Source of the DNA: Pontibacter litorisediminis
GTDB lineage: Bacteria > Bacteroidota > Bacteroidia > Cytophagales > Hymenobacteraceae
Assembly (NCBI RefSeq): GCF_029360645.1
Contig: NZ_JARDUA010000011.1
Span: 1 to 64,000 of the forward strand
DNA: 64,000 bases
Direction: 5' to 3'
Below, one piece after another: positions 7,925-17,066 of this stretch. The translations under genes were made by a program, and so were the position numbers. The notes under the pieces were generated by a model that was not told the origin of the DNA, made no database searches, and was given only the letters and a program-made list of their open reading frames with translations. The first letter of the stretch is position 1; each line of letters begins with the position of its first letter.

Positions 7925-8206
7925 TTAAAACGGGTAGAACAACAGAATCAGGTTGAGGGCGCATAGTCCCATCCCCAGCAGCCCTATCTTTGCTTTCCAT
8001 TTCCTGTAGGCCCAAAAGCCTGCTACAGCTCCCACAGCCTCCAATATGAATAGAATAGCTCGCGTGTTGTCGCTCATAGTGTAAAGCATGGTCATTTGCT
8101 GCATTTCTTCCAGCTCGTTATACTCCTGCATGGTCTCGAGGTAAAAGTAGGTAACGATAGCCAATCCTATCAAACCAATCAAAAGAGATGCGATTCCTGC
8201 TTTCAT
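7925..8206 (-). CDS. small membrane protein, 93 aa
   Basis: Three predicted transmembrane helices (about residues 3-23, 48-66 and 72-93) and short polar loops. There is no recognisable domain. It lies downstream of murQ but is separated from it by a strong minus-strand terminator, so it is probably transcribed alone. Confidence 0.6.
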   Translation of the reverse strand: MKAGIASLLIGLIGLAIVTYFYLETMQEYNELEEMQQMTMLYTMSDNTRAILFILEAVGAVAGFWAYRKWKAKIGLLGMGLCALNLILLFYPF

Positions 8207-8244
8207 CTGGTTGCTTGTTACAGGGCCCTACCAGTATAAACGTA

Positions 8245-8289
8245 TGAAAACAGCAAGAGCCGGAGTTTTTTGCCCCGGCTCTTGCTGTT
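8245..8289 (-). terminator. terminator of the murQ transcript
   Basis: A 15-bp stem, AACAGCAAGAGCCGG at 8249-8263 paired with 8275-8289. On the minus strand it is followed by TTTTCAT, placing it just past the murQ stop. Confidence 0.8.
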
Positions 8290-8306
8290 TCTGTGCTTAT
8301 CGTAGC

Positions 8307-9122
8307 TTAACGCCCGTTCCCGTTGCGGTAGGCCTCAACGGCGGCGCGCACGCTGCCATACTTCTTCAGCAGGGCTCCGGCCTCTGCCCGTCCTATTCCC
8401 AACTCTTCCATTACCATGCGGGTGCCGCGGTCCACCAGCTTCAGGTTCGAGAGCTGCATGTCCACCATCTTATTGCCCTTTACACGGCCTAGCTTCACCA
8501 TGGTGGAGGTGGTGAGCATGTTGAGCACCAGCTTTTGGGCGGTGCCGGCCTTCATGCGGGTGCTGCCTGTTACGAACTCAGGGCCGGTTACTACCTCCAC
8601 CGGAAACTCGGCAGCGGCGGCTACGGCACTACCCGCGTTGCAAACCACGCAGCCTGTGGCAATACCGCGCTCACGGCAGGCGTTCAAGCCGCCAATCACG
8701 TAGGGCGTGCGGCCAGAGGCGGCGATGCCCACCACAACATCCTTATCCGAGATGTTGTGCTCCTGCAGGTCTTTCCAGGCCTGCTCCTCATCGTCCTCGG
8801 CAAACTCCACGGCCTTGCGGATGGCTGTGTCGCCGCCCGCCATAATGCCGACTACCATGCCATGCGGCACACCATAGGTAGGAGGACACTCAGAGGCGTC
8901 CACGATGCCCAGGCGGCCGCTGGTGCCGGCGCCGATGTAAAACAGGCGGCCACCCTGCTGCAGACGCTCCACGGTGGCGTTCACCAACGCCTCGATCTGC
9001 GGGATAGCTTTCTCAACGGCAAGCGGTACGGTCTTGTCTTCGCGGTTAATGTTTACGAGCAGCTCATGCACACTCATCTGTTCCAGTCCGTCGTAATTGG
9101 ATGTTGATTCGGTAGTAGACAC
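8307..9122 (-). CDS. murQ: N-acetylmuramic acid 6-phosphate etherase
   Basis: MurQ removes the lactyl ether from MurNAc-6-phosphate, giving GlcNAc-6-phosphate, in recycling of cell-wall sugar. The SIS domain with YIGAGTSGRLG and the catalytic Glu region DASECPPTYG is clear, as is GVIVGIAASG-type text further on. I chose a GTG start (residues STTESTSNYDGLEQMSV follow) because the 15 residues of the longer ATG frame do not fit the family. The neighbouring gene encodes an acetylated-amino-sugar kinase that could supply or use the phosphosugar. Confidence 0.93.
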   Translation of the reverse strand: MSTTESTSNYDGLEQMSVHELLVNINREDKTVPLAVEKAIPQIEALVNATVERLQQGGRLFYIGAGTSGRLGIVDASECPPTYGVPHGMVVGIMAGGDTAIRKAVEFAEDDEEQAWKDLQEHNISDKDVVVGIAASGRTPYVIGGLNACRERGIATGCVVCNAGSAVAAAAEFPVEVVTGPEFVTGSTRMKAGTAQKLVLNMLTTSTMVKLGRVKGNKMVDMQLSNLKLVDRGTRMVMEELGIGRAEAGALLKKYGSVRAAVEAYRNGNGR

Positions 9123-9191
9123 GCTAAAGGATAATGAAAAGGTGAAAACACAAGGAGACAGCCTCACGCCGTCTCCTTAGGGTAAATTTAT

Positions 9192-10064
9192 CTATGCTTT
9201 TTTAGGAGAGCCAAACGTCTGCAGCAGCTCCTGGTGGTACTGGATCAGGCCTTCGCTTGGGCTCTTCAGGATGGTTTCTACATGCAGGCCATACTTTTGG
9301 GCCACCTGCTTCAGAATATCGCCGAAGTGGAAGGCAATAGAGCCAACAAAGTTAACAGGCAGGGTTTGGTGGCCCTCATACTTTACCACGTGGCGCTCAA
9401 AGAACTCCGAGAAGTTCTCGTAGATCATGCCGTGGATAACCGGGTGCTTCTGCTTATCGTGCATGAACCTGGCAAAAGTAGCCATGTAGCGGCTCGGGAT
9501 GGCAGAGCTATACAGGGTATCCAGGATGCCGTCTTTGGTCAGGCTGTAAGTGTTCTTAAGTGAGGTGGCCAGGTCTTCCGGCAGTTCGCGGTAAAGGTAA
9601 GCTTTGATCAGCAGCTTGCCCATGTAAGCGCCGCTGCCCTCGTCGCCGAGCAGGAAGCCCAGCGATGGCACGTTGTCGATGATGTCGGTGCCGTCGTAGA
9701 GGCAGGTGTTGGAGCCAGTGCCCAGGATACAGGCAATGCCTGGCTTACGGCCGCAAAGGGCACGCGCCGCTGCCAGCAAGTCATGCTCCACAGAGATCAG
9801 GGCATCCGGAAAGGCTCTGAGCAGGGCGTCTTCTACACGCTTGTTACGGTCTGGCGAGCTGCAGCCTGCTCCGTAGTAATAGATGGCCTCCGGGTTCTTG
9901 TCGCTTAGCTGGGGTAGCAGCACCTCATTTATTTCCTGGTAAATTTCGTCTGCCTCCTGGTACATCGGGTTAAACCCGGCAGTTTGCGCCTGGCCCAGTT
10001 GCTTGTCGCTGGTTACGATGCGCCAGTCTGTCTTCGTTGAGCCGCTATCAGCTATAAATATCAT
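9192..10064 (-). CDS. BadF/BcrA-type N-acetylated amino-sugar kinase
   Basis: An ASKHA-fold kinase of 290 residues related to NagK/MurK. It has the phosphate-1 loop DSGSTKTDW at residues 6-14, GTGSN near residue 116, and GDEGSGAY near residue 140. Relatives phosphorylate GlcNAc or MurNAc. It lies immediately upstream of murQ on the same strand (69 bp to the chosen GTG), so I infer a shared role in cell-wall sugar salvage. Whether the true substrate is MurNAc, GlcNAc or both cannot be read from the sequence. Confidence 0.88.
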   Translation of the reverse strand: MIFIADSGSTKTDWRIVTSDKQLGQAQTAGFNPMYQEADEIYQEINEVLLPQLSDKNPEAIYYYGAGCSSPDRNKRVEDALLRAFPDALISVEHDLLAAARALCGRKPGIACILGTGSNTCLYDGTDIIDNVPSLGFLLGDEGSGAYMGKLLIKAYLYRELPEDLATSLKNTYSLTKDGILDTLYSSAIPSRYMATFARFMHDKQKHPVIHGMIYENFSEFFERHVVKYEGHQTLPVNFVGSIAFHFGDILKQVAQKYGLHVETILKSPSEGLIQYHQELLQTFGSPKKA

Positions 10065-10125
10065 CTGTGTTTGTTTGATTTATGGATGTTCAATGGAGTC
10101 GTAACCCCAATATACGGTTTTATTT

Positions 10126-10395
10126 TTAGGTCTGTTGATGCTGTGAGGGCCGGTACGCAGAATTCTTGACCAGGCCCACGGCCTCAAATTTATCAAAAAC
10201 ATTGGCATTATGTGGTGCATCTGCCAGTTCTTCTGTTAAATCCTGCCCGGCCCAGTGCTCATAGTGCCTGCCGTTGCGCCACAGCCTCGATTTTTTCACG
10301 TCATAGATCACTCCCTGGTAGGCCACCCATATTTCGTCGCGGTCCTGCCCGTTCCGGAGGGCCAGTTGCTGCAGGGTGTATTCTGGTAGTGTCAT
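10126..10395 (-). CDS. cytochrome b5-like haem-binding domain protein
   Basis: An 89-residue single-domain protein matching the cytochrome b5/steroid-binding fold: a start like YTLQQLALRNGQDRDEIWVAYQGVIYDV, then HYEHWAGQDLTEELADAPH. The two histidines (HYEHWAG and APHN) are candidates for haem ligation. No signal or membrane anchor is seen. Small soluble b5-domain proteins of this kind are common in Bacteroidota but their partners are unknown. Confidence 0.75.
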   Translation of the reverse strand: MTLPEYTLQQLALRNGQDRDEIWVAYQGVIYDVKKSRLWRNGRHYEHWAGQDLTEELADAPHNANVFDKFEAVGLVKNSAYRPSQHQQT

Positions 10396-10634
10396 GTGTG
10401 AGTTGAAAATGCGGGAATTTACAGATTTAAAGGTATGGAAACTTGGGGTGAGCTAGTTGGGTCCGTTCCACTGCTCAGAAGCACAACGGGCATTAGAGCA
10501 GCAGAGGCCGCCTGATGTAAGATCCACGGGGCGCGAGCATAGTCAAATAATGCGCTCAAACCATACTTATACTTTGAACTTCTAATCTCCAAGCCCTCTG
10601 ATTTCCACGTTTTTTAGCTTCATGTCTTAGCACA

Positions 10635-11810
10635 TTACCCAATCCGGGCCTGCGTCAGGATCCAGCGGTTGGGCACCTCGCCCTTGGTGGCCTGCAGGTA
10701 GTCCTCATAGCTACAGGGCACTATGCGGCTGCCTTTGTCAGAGCTGAGCGGCTCCACCTCCAGCCACCATTTCTCGCTGCCCCTGCTTTTGTAGAAGATC
10801 ATGCGGTCGGGGTTATCATCGGCAAAGGCCACGGCATACTTCGTGAAGTTGCGGCCGTTGAAGTTCGTTTCATTTTTACGGTGGTAAAAGCCCTCTACAA
10901 AGTACCAGATCATGGTGGCCACGGTCATGGCGGTTAACTCCCGGTCGTCGAGGGCGGGGTTATACTCATAGATTCCCAGCGAGGTCAGGTTGTCGTTCAG
11001 GCCGGCATACCAGCACAGCTGGCAGGCTTCCTCGCCGGTAAGCCCGAAGGGGTTGGCGGGTTCGTAGCCCGGCGCGTCCTGGTGGCGTATGGCCGATATA
11101 TCGAAGGTGAGCAGATCCGCGATGCGCACCACCGGCTCCATCTCCTGCACGTTGCGGTGTACTTCGCCCACGCGGTAGGCCTCGAAATGCATTTTCTCGA
11201 ACGTGGCCATCACCTCCGGCTCCACAAAGTACGACTGGTACCCAATTTGGCTCAGGCTGAAGAGGTAATTGGGCTCGTGCATCAGGATCTGGCGCAGCTG
11301 CTTTTTATTGGGGGCCGCCTCTGCGTCCTCGGTCATGTCCACGCTGCTGTCCACGGTCACCATGTTCACCACGCGTTCCAGGTGCTCATAGCCCATGTAC
11401 TGGCCGTACTCCAGGTCCTGAGAACCACCGATGATCACCGGAATGGTGTTGTGCGATATCAGCACCTCCACGATCTCCTTCAGGCGCAGGTGCGTGTCCT
11501 CCAGCGTGATGCCGGGGCGCAGGTTCCCCAGGTCCACGATATGGCAGCGGCCGCTTCCTTTGTTCAGGCTGTAAAGCTTTTTGCGCACCAGGCGGGCAGG
11601 GGCCTGCGCTGCGGCGGCCTCATCTGCGCTTGGCGCCTCGGCAATTTCACGGCCCCGTGTCTCGTTTACGCCAAGTATGGCGATGTCGGCGGCGCGCCAA
11701 TCCGGAAACTTGCTCACAAAGCGGCTGATGTATGAGCCGAGGGTGCGGGGCTTGTTCAGGGGCGCGAACACTTCCTCGCTCAGCGGCTCAAAAAATATGG
11801 ACAGGTTCAT
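10635..11810 (-). CDS. arginase/formimidoylglutamase-fold protein with eroded metal site
   Basis: A 391-residue protein of the ureohydrolase fold, by overall order of motifs. The three metal-ligand motifs are altered. GGDHS is GGSQD near residue 126, DAHxD is DSSVD near residue 156, and SFDxDxxDP is TFDISAIRHQDAPG near residue 260. The binuclear Mn site of arginases is therefore probably lost or changed. Similar degenerate relatives are, to my knowledge, annotated in Bacteroidota as formimidoylglutamases, but activity should not be assumed. The gene is monocistronic and divergent from fadD. Confidence 0.75.
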   Translation of the reverse strand: MNLSIFFEPLSEEVFAPLNKPRTLGSYISRFVSKFPDWRAADIAILGVNETRGREIAEAPSADEAAAAQAPARLVRKKLYSLNKGSGRCHIVDLGNLRPGITLEDTHLRLKEIVEVLISHNTIPVIIGGSQDLEYGQYMGYEHLERVVNMVTVDSSVDMTEDAEAAPNKKQLRQILMHEPNYLFSLSQIGYQSYFVEPEVMATFEKMHFEAYRVGEVHRNVQEMEPVVRIADLLTFDISAIRHQDAPGYEPANPFGLTGEEACQLCWYAGLNDNLTSLGIYEYNPALDDRELTAMTVATMIWYFVEGFYHRKNETNFNGRNFTKYAVAFADDNPDRMIFYKSRGSEKWWLEVEPLSSDKGSRIVPCSYEDYLQATKGEVPNRWILTQARIG

Positions 11811-12043
11811 GGATGGTTGTCTCTGAGTTTACCTGAAACGTACAGGAGTGCACCTGGCTTTGCCCGTGCATGTGCTTGTAGTTCTAAAAGTATAAATATA
11901 ACACATGGGAAATATTTATACAGCCTGCCGTGGCAGAATTCGAAAAAAATAATTAAAATGCATCAGTAACAGGCCATTTACCCTGTACTTGGCGCTGTTT
12001 ACAGCTAACTAATCTAAACACCGTTGTATAACCCATACACTAT

Positions 12044-13801
12044 ATGAACCTAACCCGGACCTTCGACCTTTTGCCACACCAGATGCAGCAGTTCCCTAAG
12101 CCCGACTGTTTGGCGTCTAAGGTTAACGGCACCTGGCAAAAGTATACGACCAGCGATGTGCTGGAGTATGCCAACCAAGTAAGCCTGGGCTTACTGAAGC
12201 TCGGAATCGGAAAAGAGGATAAAGTTGCCATCATCTCTTTCAACCGGCCGGAATGGGTGCTGGTTGACTTTGGCATTCAGCAGATCGGAGCTATCAGTGT
12301 GCCGATGTACCCCACGATCACGGAGGAGGATTACCGCTATATCTTCAACGATGCTGAGGTGAAGGCGGTGTTCGTTTCCGACGCGGCACTGTACAACAAG
12401 GTAGTGGCTGCCACCGAGGGCATGGAGGGCATCAAGGAGATCTACACGTTTGACGACATACACGGCGCCAAAAACTGGAAAGAGGTGCTGAAGATGGGCG
12501 AGAAAGAGGATGTGTCGCAGCTCGAGCCGCTGAAAGCAGCCGTGAAGCCGGAGGACACCCTGACCATCATCTATACTTCCGGCACGACGGGTAACCCGAA
12601 GGGCGTGATGCTGACCCACGACAACCTGATGAGCAACGTGCGCGGCACTGTGCCTTACGTGCCCGTAAACCACCAGCACCGTGCCCTGAGCTTCCTGCCG
12701 CTTTGCCACGTGTTCGAGCGCATGCTGCTGTACCTGTACTTCCGTATCGGGGTGTCTATCTACTATGCCGAAAGCATAGAGAAGGTGGCCGATAACCTGA
12801 AAGAGGTGAAGCCGCACCTGTTTACCACTGTGCCGCGCCTGCTGGAGAAAGTATACGATAAGATTGTGGCTACCGGCATGGAGCTGACAGGCGTGAAACG
12901 CAAGCTGTTTTTCTGGGCGCTGGAGCTGGGCCTGAAGTATGACCCGCAGGTAGACCATGGCTGGTGGTATAACAAGCAGCTGGACCTGGCCAACAAACTT
13001 ATCTTCAGCAAATGGCGCGAGGCCTTGGGTGGCAACGTGCGGGTGATCGTGTCCGGTGGTGCTGCCCTGCAGCCGCGCCTGGCGCGCGTGTTCTGGTCGG
13101 CCAACATCCGGGTGATGGAGGGATACGGCCTTACCGAGACATCGCCGGTGATTTCGGTGAACCGCTATGAGCCGGAGAACAACATGATCGGAACCGTGGG
13201 TATGGCTATTGACGGCGTGGAGATAAAGATTGCCGAAGACGGCGAGATACTGACCCGCGGGCCGCACGTGATGAAAGGCTACTACAAAAAGCCGGAGCTC
13301 ACGGCCGAGGTGATCGACAAAGACCGCTGGTTCCATACGGGCGATATCGGCGAGATGATCCAGGGCAAGTACCTCAAGATCACTGACCGCAAGAAAGAGA
13401 TGTTCAAGACCTCCGGCGGTAAGTATGTGGCGCCGCAGCCTATCGAGAACAAGCTGAAGGAGTCGGTGGTGATAGAGCAGGTGATGATTGTGGGCGATGG
13501 CCGCAAGTACGCCTCTGCCCTCATCGTGCCGTCTTTCATGGGGCTGCAGGATTGGGCAAACCACAAGGGGATTAAGTATACCACAGATGAGGAGATGCTC
13601 AAGCACCCGGACGTGATCGAGAAGTTCAAGCGCGAGATAGACAAGGCCAACGAAGGGCTGGCGCAGTACGAAACGGTGAAGAAATTCGCTCTGATCCCTA
13701 AAATGTGGACTGTGGAGAGCGGTGAGCTGACGCCAACCCTGAAGGTGAAGCGCAAGATCATCACGGCCAACTACCACGATGTGATCGAGAGCCTGTATTA
13801 A
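12044..13801 (+). CDS. fadD: long-chain fatty acid-CoA ligase (AMP-forming)
   Basis: Activates fatty acids to acyl-CoA with ATP for beta-oxidation or lipid synthesis. The 585-residue length fits. The AMP-binding signature TIIYTSGTTGNPKGVML lies near residue 179, the GYGLTETSP adenine motif near residue 360, and the WFHTGDIGE / TDRKKEMFKTSGGKYV hinge region near residues 430-465. Beta-oxidation genes follow 370 bp downstream, behind a terminator and a MarR regulator. Confidence 0.95.
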   Translation: MNLTRTFDLLPHQMQQFPKPDCLASKVNGTWQKYTTSDVLEYANQVSLGLLKLGIGKEDKVAIISFNRPEWVLVDFGIQQIGAISVPMYPTITEEDYRYIFNDAEVKAVFVSDAALYNKVVAATEGMEGIKEIYTFDDIHGAKNWKEVLKMGEKEDVSQLEPLKAAVKPEDTLTIIYTSGTTGNPKGVMLTHDNLMSNVRGTVPYVPVNHQHRALSFLPLCHVFERMLLYLYFRIGVSIYYAESIEKVADNLKEVKPHLFTTVPRLLEKVYDKIVATGMELTGVKRKLFFWALELGLKYDPQVDHGWWYNKQLDLANKLIFSKWREALGGNVRVIVSGGAALQPRLARVFWSANIRVMEGYGLTETSPVISVNRYEPENNMIGTVGMAIDGVEIKIAEDGEILTRGPHVMKGYYKKPELTAEVIDKDRWFHTGDIGEMIQGKYLKITDRKKEMFKTSGGKYVAPQPIENKLKESVVIEQVMIVGDGRKYASALIVPSFMGLQDWANHKGIKYTTDEEMLKHPDVIEKFKREIDKANEGLAQYETVKKFALIPKMWTVESGELTPTLKVKRKIITANYHDVIESLY

Positions 13802-13880
13802 CACATGAAGTATGGTTGGAGCCGCTGGATTAGCGGGTGTCCCTACTTCCTCAATGCTACTGTTATAAACCTGTTTTGTC

Positions 13881-13945
13881 ATCCTGAAAGGATCCTGGTT
13901 AGAGGGAGGTAAAGCCTCTGCCAAGGTCCTTTCAGGATTTTTTTT
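13881..13945 (+). terminator. strong intrinsic terminator of fadD
   Basis: ATCCTGAAAGGA (13881-13892) pairs with TCCTTTCAGGAT (13927-13938) and runs into eight T's. The stem encloses a second small hairpin. Confidence 0.85.
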
Positions 13946-14110
13946 GTCTGTACTTCCTTGGGCCCTTCCCGCACCGGCAAGGGCTTTTTTTTGTCCGTGC
14001 TATGCTTTTTGCATCAGAATAAATCCCAATCGCTCGTTTATAGTATAACTATACCCGTAACCTATGTAACATTACCTCCAGTTGCTGCGCCTGAAGGGTA
14101 ATAAAATTTT

Positions 14111-14134
14111 TACCTAAAAAGGTATGCAAGCATA
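14111..14134. promoter_or_regulatory. candidate operator for the adjacent MarR protein
   Basis: Two adjoining palindromes, TACCTAAAAAGGTA (14111-14124) and TATGCAAGCATA (14123-14134), lie just upstream of a promoter-like TATATTTG. MarR proteins usually bind palindromes near their own promoter. The call is inferential. Confidence 0.35.
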
Positions 14135-14145
14135 ACAAATTTGCC

Positions 14146-14153
14146 TATATTTG
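14146..14153 (+). promoter_or_regulatory. promoter -7 element for marR-fad operon
   Basis: TATATTTG matches TAnnTTTG, 16 nt before the marR ATG. No clear -33 match is seen. Confidence 0.5.
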
Positions 14154-14169
14154 GTATACACCATTGTAA

Positions 14170-14607
14170 ATGATGAAACCGGAAGAAACAGTAGACTATA
14201 ACTTTAAAGTATGTTGGCATGCCATCTCGCGTATGTATAATACAGAGGCGGCCAAGGCAGATATTACCACGTCCATTGGCTTTGTACTGCTCAACATAGA
14301 TCAGGAGCAAGGCACCCCCGCCACTAAAATTGCTCCCTTGCTGGGCCTGGAGGCCCGCAGCCTTACCCGCATCCTTAAGAGCATGGAGGAGAAAAACCTT
14401 ATCTACAAAGAGTCCGACCCCAATGACAAGCGCCTGGTGCGCATTTTCCTGACGGAGAAAGGGCTGGAGAAGAAGGAGGTCTCGCGGCAAACCGTAAAGC
14501 AGTTTAACCATAGGGTGCGCGAGCAGATCCCCGAAGAAGAGCTGGACGTGTTTTTTAAGGTATGTGGCCGCATCCAGGGCATGATCGAGAATAAAGAAAT
14601 CTTTTAA
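14170..14607 (+). CDS. MarR family transcriptional regulator
   Basis: A 145-residue winged-helix protein. The recognition-helix region LLGLEARSLTRILKSMEEKNLI (about residues 58-79; shown here only to place it) and the wing DPNDKRLVRIFLTEKG (residues 84-99) are typical of MarR. It sits 24 bp upstream of the fadN-type gene, in the same direction. It probably senses a fatty acid or acyl-CoA and controls this operon; the ligand is not known. Two palindromes lie just upstream of the gene. Confidence 0.9.
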   Translation: MMKPEETVDYNFKVCWHAISRMYNTEAAKADITTSIGFVLLNIDQEQGTPATKIAPLLGLEARSLTRILKSMEEKNLIYKESDPNDKRLVRIFLTEKGLEKKEVSRQTVKQFNHRVREQIPEEELDVFFKVCGRIQGMIENKEIF

Positions 14608-14631
14608 CCCATAGACAACTATTGCCATTCT

Positions 14632-17034
14632 ATGAAAAGAATAATCAAGAAAGTAGCCGTGCTTGGCTCCGGGGTGATGGGCTCCCGCATTGCCTGCCAC
14701 TTCGCCAACATTGGGGTGCAGGTGCTGCTGCTCGACATTGTACCGAAGGAGCTAACGCCGGACGAGGAGAAAAAAGGCCTGACGCTGGAAAGCAAGCAGG
14801 TTCGCAACCGTATCGTCAACAGCTCACTCGACGCGGCTATCAAATCCAACCCGTCGCCGCTGTACCGCAAGTCTGATGCAAGCCTGATCCAGACCGGTAA
14901 TTTTGAAGATAACATGAAGGACATCGCCACCGCCGACTGGACCATAGAAGTGGTGGTGGAGAACCTGAAGATAAAGAAACTGGTGTACGACCAGGTGGAG
15001 CAGCACCGCAAGCCGGGTACGCTGATCTCATCCAACACCTCGGGCATTCCGATCCACATGATGCTGGACGGCCGCTCCGATGATTTCAGAAAGCACTTCT
15101 GCGGCACGCACTTCTTTAACCCGCCGCGTTACCTAAAACTGCTGGAAATTATCCCGACACCGGAAACAGACCAGAGTGTGGTGGACTTCCTGATGCACTA
15201 CGGCGATTTATACTTGGGCAAGACCACGGTGCTGGCCAAGGATACGCCTGCCTTCATCGCCAACCGCGTGGGTATTTACGCCATTATGCAAGGCCTGCAG
15301 GTGATGAACAAGCTCGGCCTGAACGTGGACGAGGTAGACAGAATCTCCGGCCCGATCATCGGTCGTCCGAAGTCGGCTACGTTCCGCACGCTGGATGTAG
15401 TTGGTTTGGATACCTTGGCTAATGTTGCCAATGGCTTGTACCAAACCGGCGAGAACGACGAATCCAGAGAGCTGTTTAAGCTGCCGGACTACCTGCAGAA
15501 AATGGTAGAGAACAAGTGGCTGGGCGACAAAACCGGCCAGGGCTTCTATAAAAAGACAAAGGATGCAAAAGGCAAGACAGAGATCCTGACGCTGGACCTG
15601 AACACGCTGGAGTACGGGCCAAAGCAACGCCCTAAGTTCCAGAGCCTGGAAGTGCTGAAGCCGATCGAGGACCTGAAGAAGCGCATTAAAACATTCTCGA
15701 AGCAAACAGACAAGGCTGCTCAGTTCTTCAATGAGTCGCTGTTTGGGCTGTTTCAGTACGTTTCTAACCGTATTCCGGAGATATCGGATGAGCTCTATAG
15801 AATAGACGATGCCATGCGCGCCGGCTTTGGCTGGGAGCTTGGTCCGTTTGAGTACTGGGATGCCATTGGTGCCCGCGAAGGCGTGCAGCGCATGATCGAG
15901 AACGGCTATCAGCCTGCGCGTTGGGTAGAGGAGATGCTGGAGCATGGCAAGGAGTCTTTCTACATCGTGGAGAACGGCACGCGCCGCTACTACGACATCC
16001 AAAGCAAAGAATATAAAGCCATACCGGGCGCCGAGAATTTTATCATCCTGGACAACCTGCGCGGCAACAAAGTGCTGTGGAAAAACAGCGGTGCGTCGGT
16101 GATAGACCTTGGCGACGGCATCCTGAACGTGGAGTTCCACTCGAAGATGAACACGCTGGGTGGCGACGTGATCCAGGGCTTGATGAAAGGCGTGGAGCTG
16201 GCGGAGAAAGATTTCCGTGGCATGGTGGTTGGCAACCAGGGCGCCAACTTCTCGGCGGGTGCTAACCTGGGGCTGGTGTACATGTATGCGCTGGAGCAGG
16301 AGTACGACGAGATCAACTTCATGATCAAGCAGTTCCAGGACGCCATGATGCGCATGCGCTACTCGGCCATACCGGTAGTGGGTGCACCGCATGGTCTGAC
16401 GCTGGGCGGTGGCTGTGAGCTGAACCTGCACTGCGACCACGTACAGGCGGCCGCTGAGACGTACATGGGCTTGGTGGAGTTTGGCGTTGGCCTGATACCA
16501 GGCGGTGGCGGTACCAAAGAGATGACGCTGCGCGCTGCCGATATGTATGCCGACGGCGACATTGAGCTGAACGACCTGAAGAACGTGTTCCTGACGATCG
16601 GTATGGCCAAAGTGTCTACCTCGGCTAAAGAGGCGATTGACCTGGGTTACATGCGCAAATCAGATAGCATCACCATAAACAGTAACCGCCAGATAGCCGA
16701 TGCCAAGGCACAGGCTATACTTTTAGCGGAGGCTGGCTATACCAAACCGGTGCAGCGCACCAATGTGAAGGTACAAGGCAAAGGCGCGTTGGGTATGTTT
16801 CTGACAGGAGCCAACGCCATGTACTCAGGCCGCTATATCTCGGAGCACGACAAGAAGATCTCAGAAAAACTTGCCTATGTGATGTGCGGCGGCGACTTGT
16901 CGGCCCCAACCGAAGTAAGCGAGCAGTACCTGCTGGACCTGGAGCGTGAAGCCTTCCTGTCATTAACAGGTGAGCGCAAGACTTTGGAGCGCATCCAAAG
17001 CATCCTGACCACAGGCAAGCCGCTGAGAAATTAA
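14632..17034 (+). CDS. fadN: 3-hydroxyacyl-CoA dehydrogenase / enoyl-CoA hydratase fusion (FadN type)
   Basis: An 800-residue bifunctional beta-oxidation enzyme. An NAD-binding GSGVMGSRIACHFA motif is at the N terminus, followed by the dehydrogenase core (CGTHFFNPPRYLKLLEIIPT near residue 160) and a C-terminal crotonase domain (NFSAGANLGL near residue 540; GGGCELNLHCD and GLIPGGGGTKEM further on). This dehydrogenase-then-hydratase order is that of Bacillus FadN, opposite to E. coli FadB. The thiolase gene starts 32 bp downstream, so hydration, oxidation and thiolysis are encoded together. Confidence 0.94.
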   Translation: MKRIIKKVAVLGSGVMGSRIACHFANIGVQVLLLDIVPKELTPDEEKKGLTLESKQVRNRIVNSSLDAAIKSNPSPLYRKSDASLIQTGNFEDNMKDIATADWTIEVVVENLKIKKLVYDQVEQHRKPGTLISSNTSGIPIHMMLDGRSDDFRKHFCGTHFFNPPRYLKLLEIIPTPETDQSVVDFLMHYGDLYLGKTTVLAKDTPAFIANRVGIYAIMQGLQVMNKLGLNVDEVDRISGPIIGRPKSATFRTLDVVGLDTLANVANGLYQTGENDESRELFKLPDYLQKMVENKWLGDKTGQGFYKKTKDAKGKTEILTLDLNTLEYGPKQRPKFQSLEVLKPIEDLKKRIKTFSKQTDKAAQFFNESLFGLFQYVSNRIPEISDELYRIDDAMRAGFGWELGPFEYWDAIGAREGVQRMIENGYQPARWVEEMLEHGKESFYIVENGTRRYYDIQSKEYKAIPGAENFIILDNLRGNKVLWKNSGASVIDLGDGILNVEFHSKMNTLGGDVIQGLMKGVELAEKDFRGMVVGNQGANFSAGANLGLVYMYALEQEYDEINFMIKQFQDAMMRMRYSAIPVVGAPHGLTLGGGCELNLHCDHVQAAAETYMGLVEFGVGLIPGGGGTKEMTLRAADMYADGDIELNDLKNVFLTIGMAKVSTSAKEAIDLGYMRKSDSITINSNRQIADAKAQAILLAEAGYTKPVQRTNVKVQGKGALGMFLTGANAMYSGRYISEHDKKISEKLAYVMCGGDLSAPTEVSEQYLLDLEREAFLSLTGERKTLERIQSILTTGKPLRN

Positions 17035-17066
17035 GTCTATAGTATAAACTATAAAAGAGCATCAAA

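Larger units (their letters stand above)
13802..14169. other. 368-bp intergenic region between fadD and marR
   Basis: It contains the fadD terminator at 13881-13945, two short palindromes at 14111-14134 and a -7 promoter element at 14146-14153. No gene is visible. Confidence 0.7.

Noticed and set aside
9123-9167. ATG-started extension of murQ
   Set aside because: The 15 added residues are unlike MurQ N termini; a GTG start fits the family alignment better.
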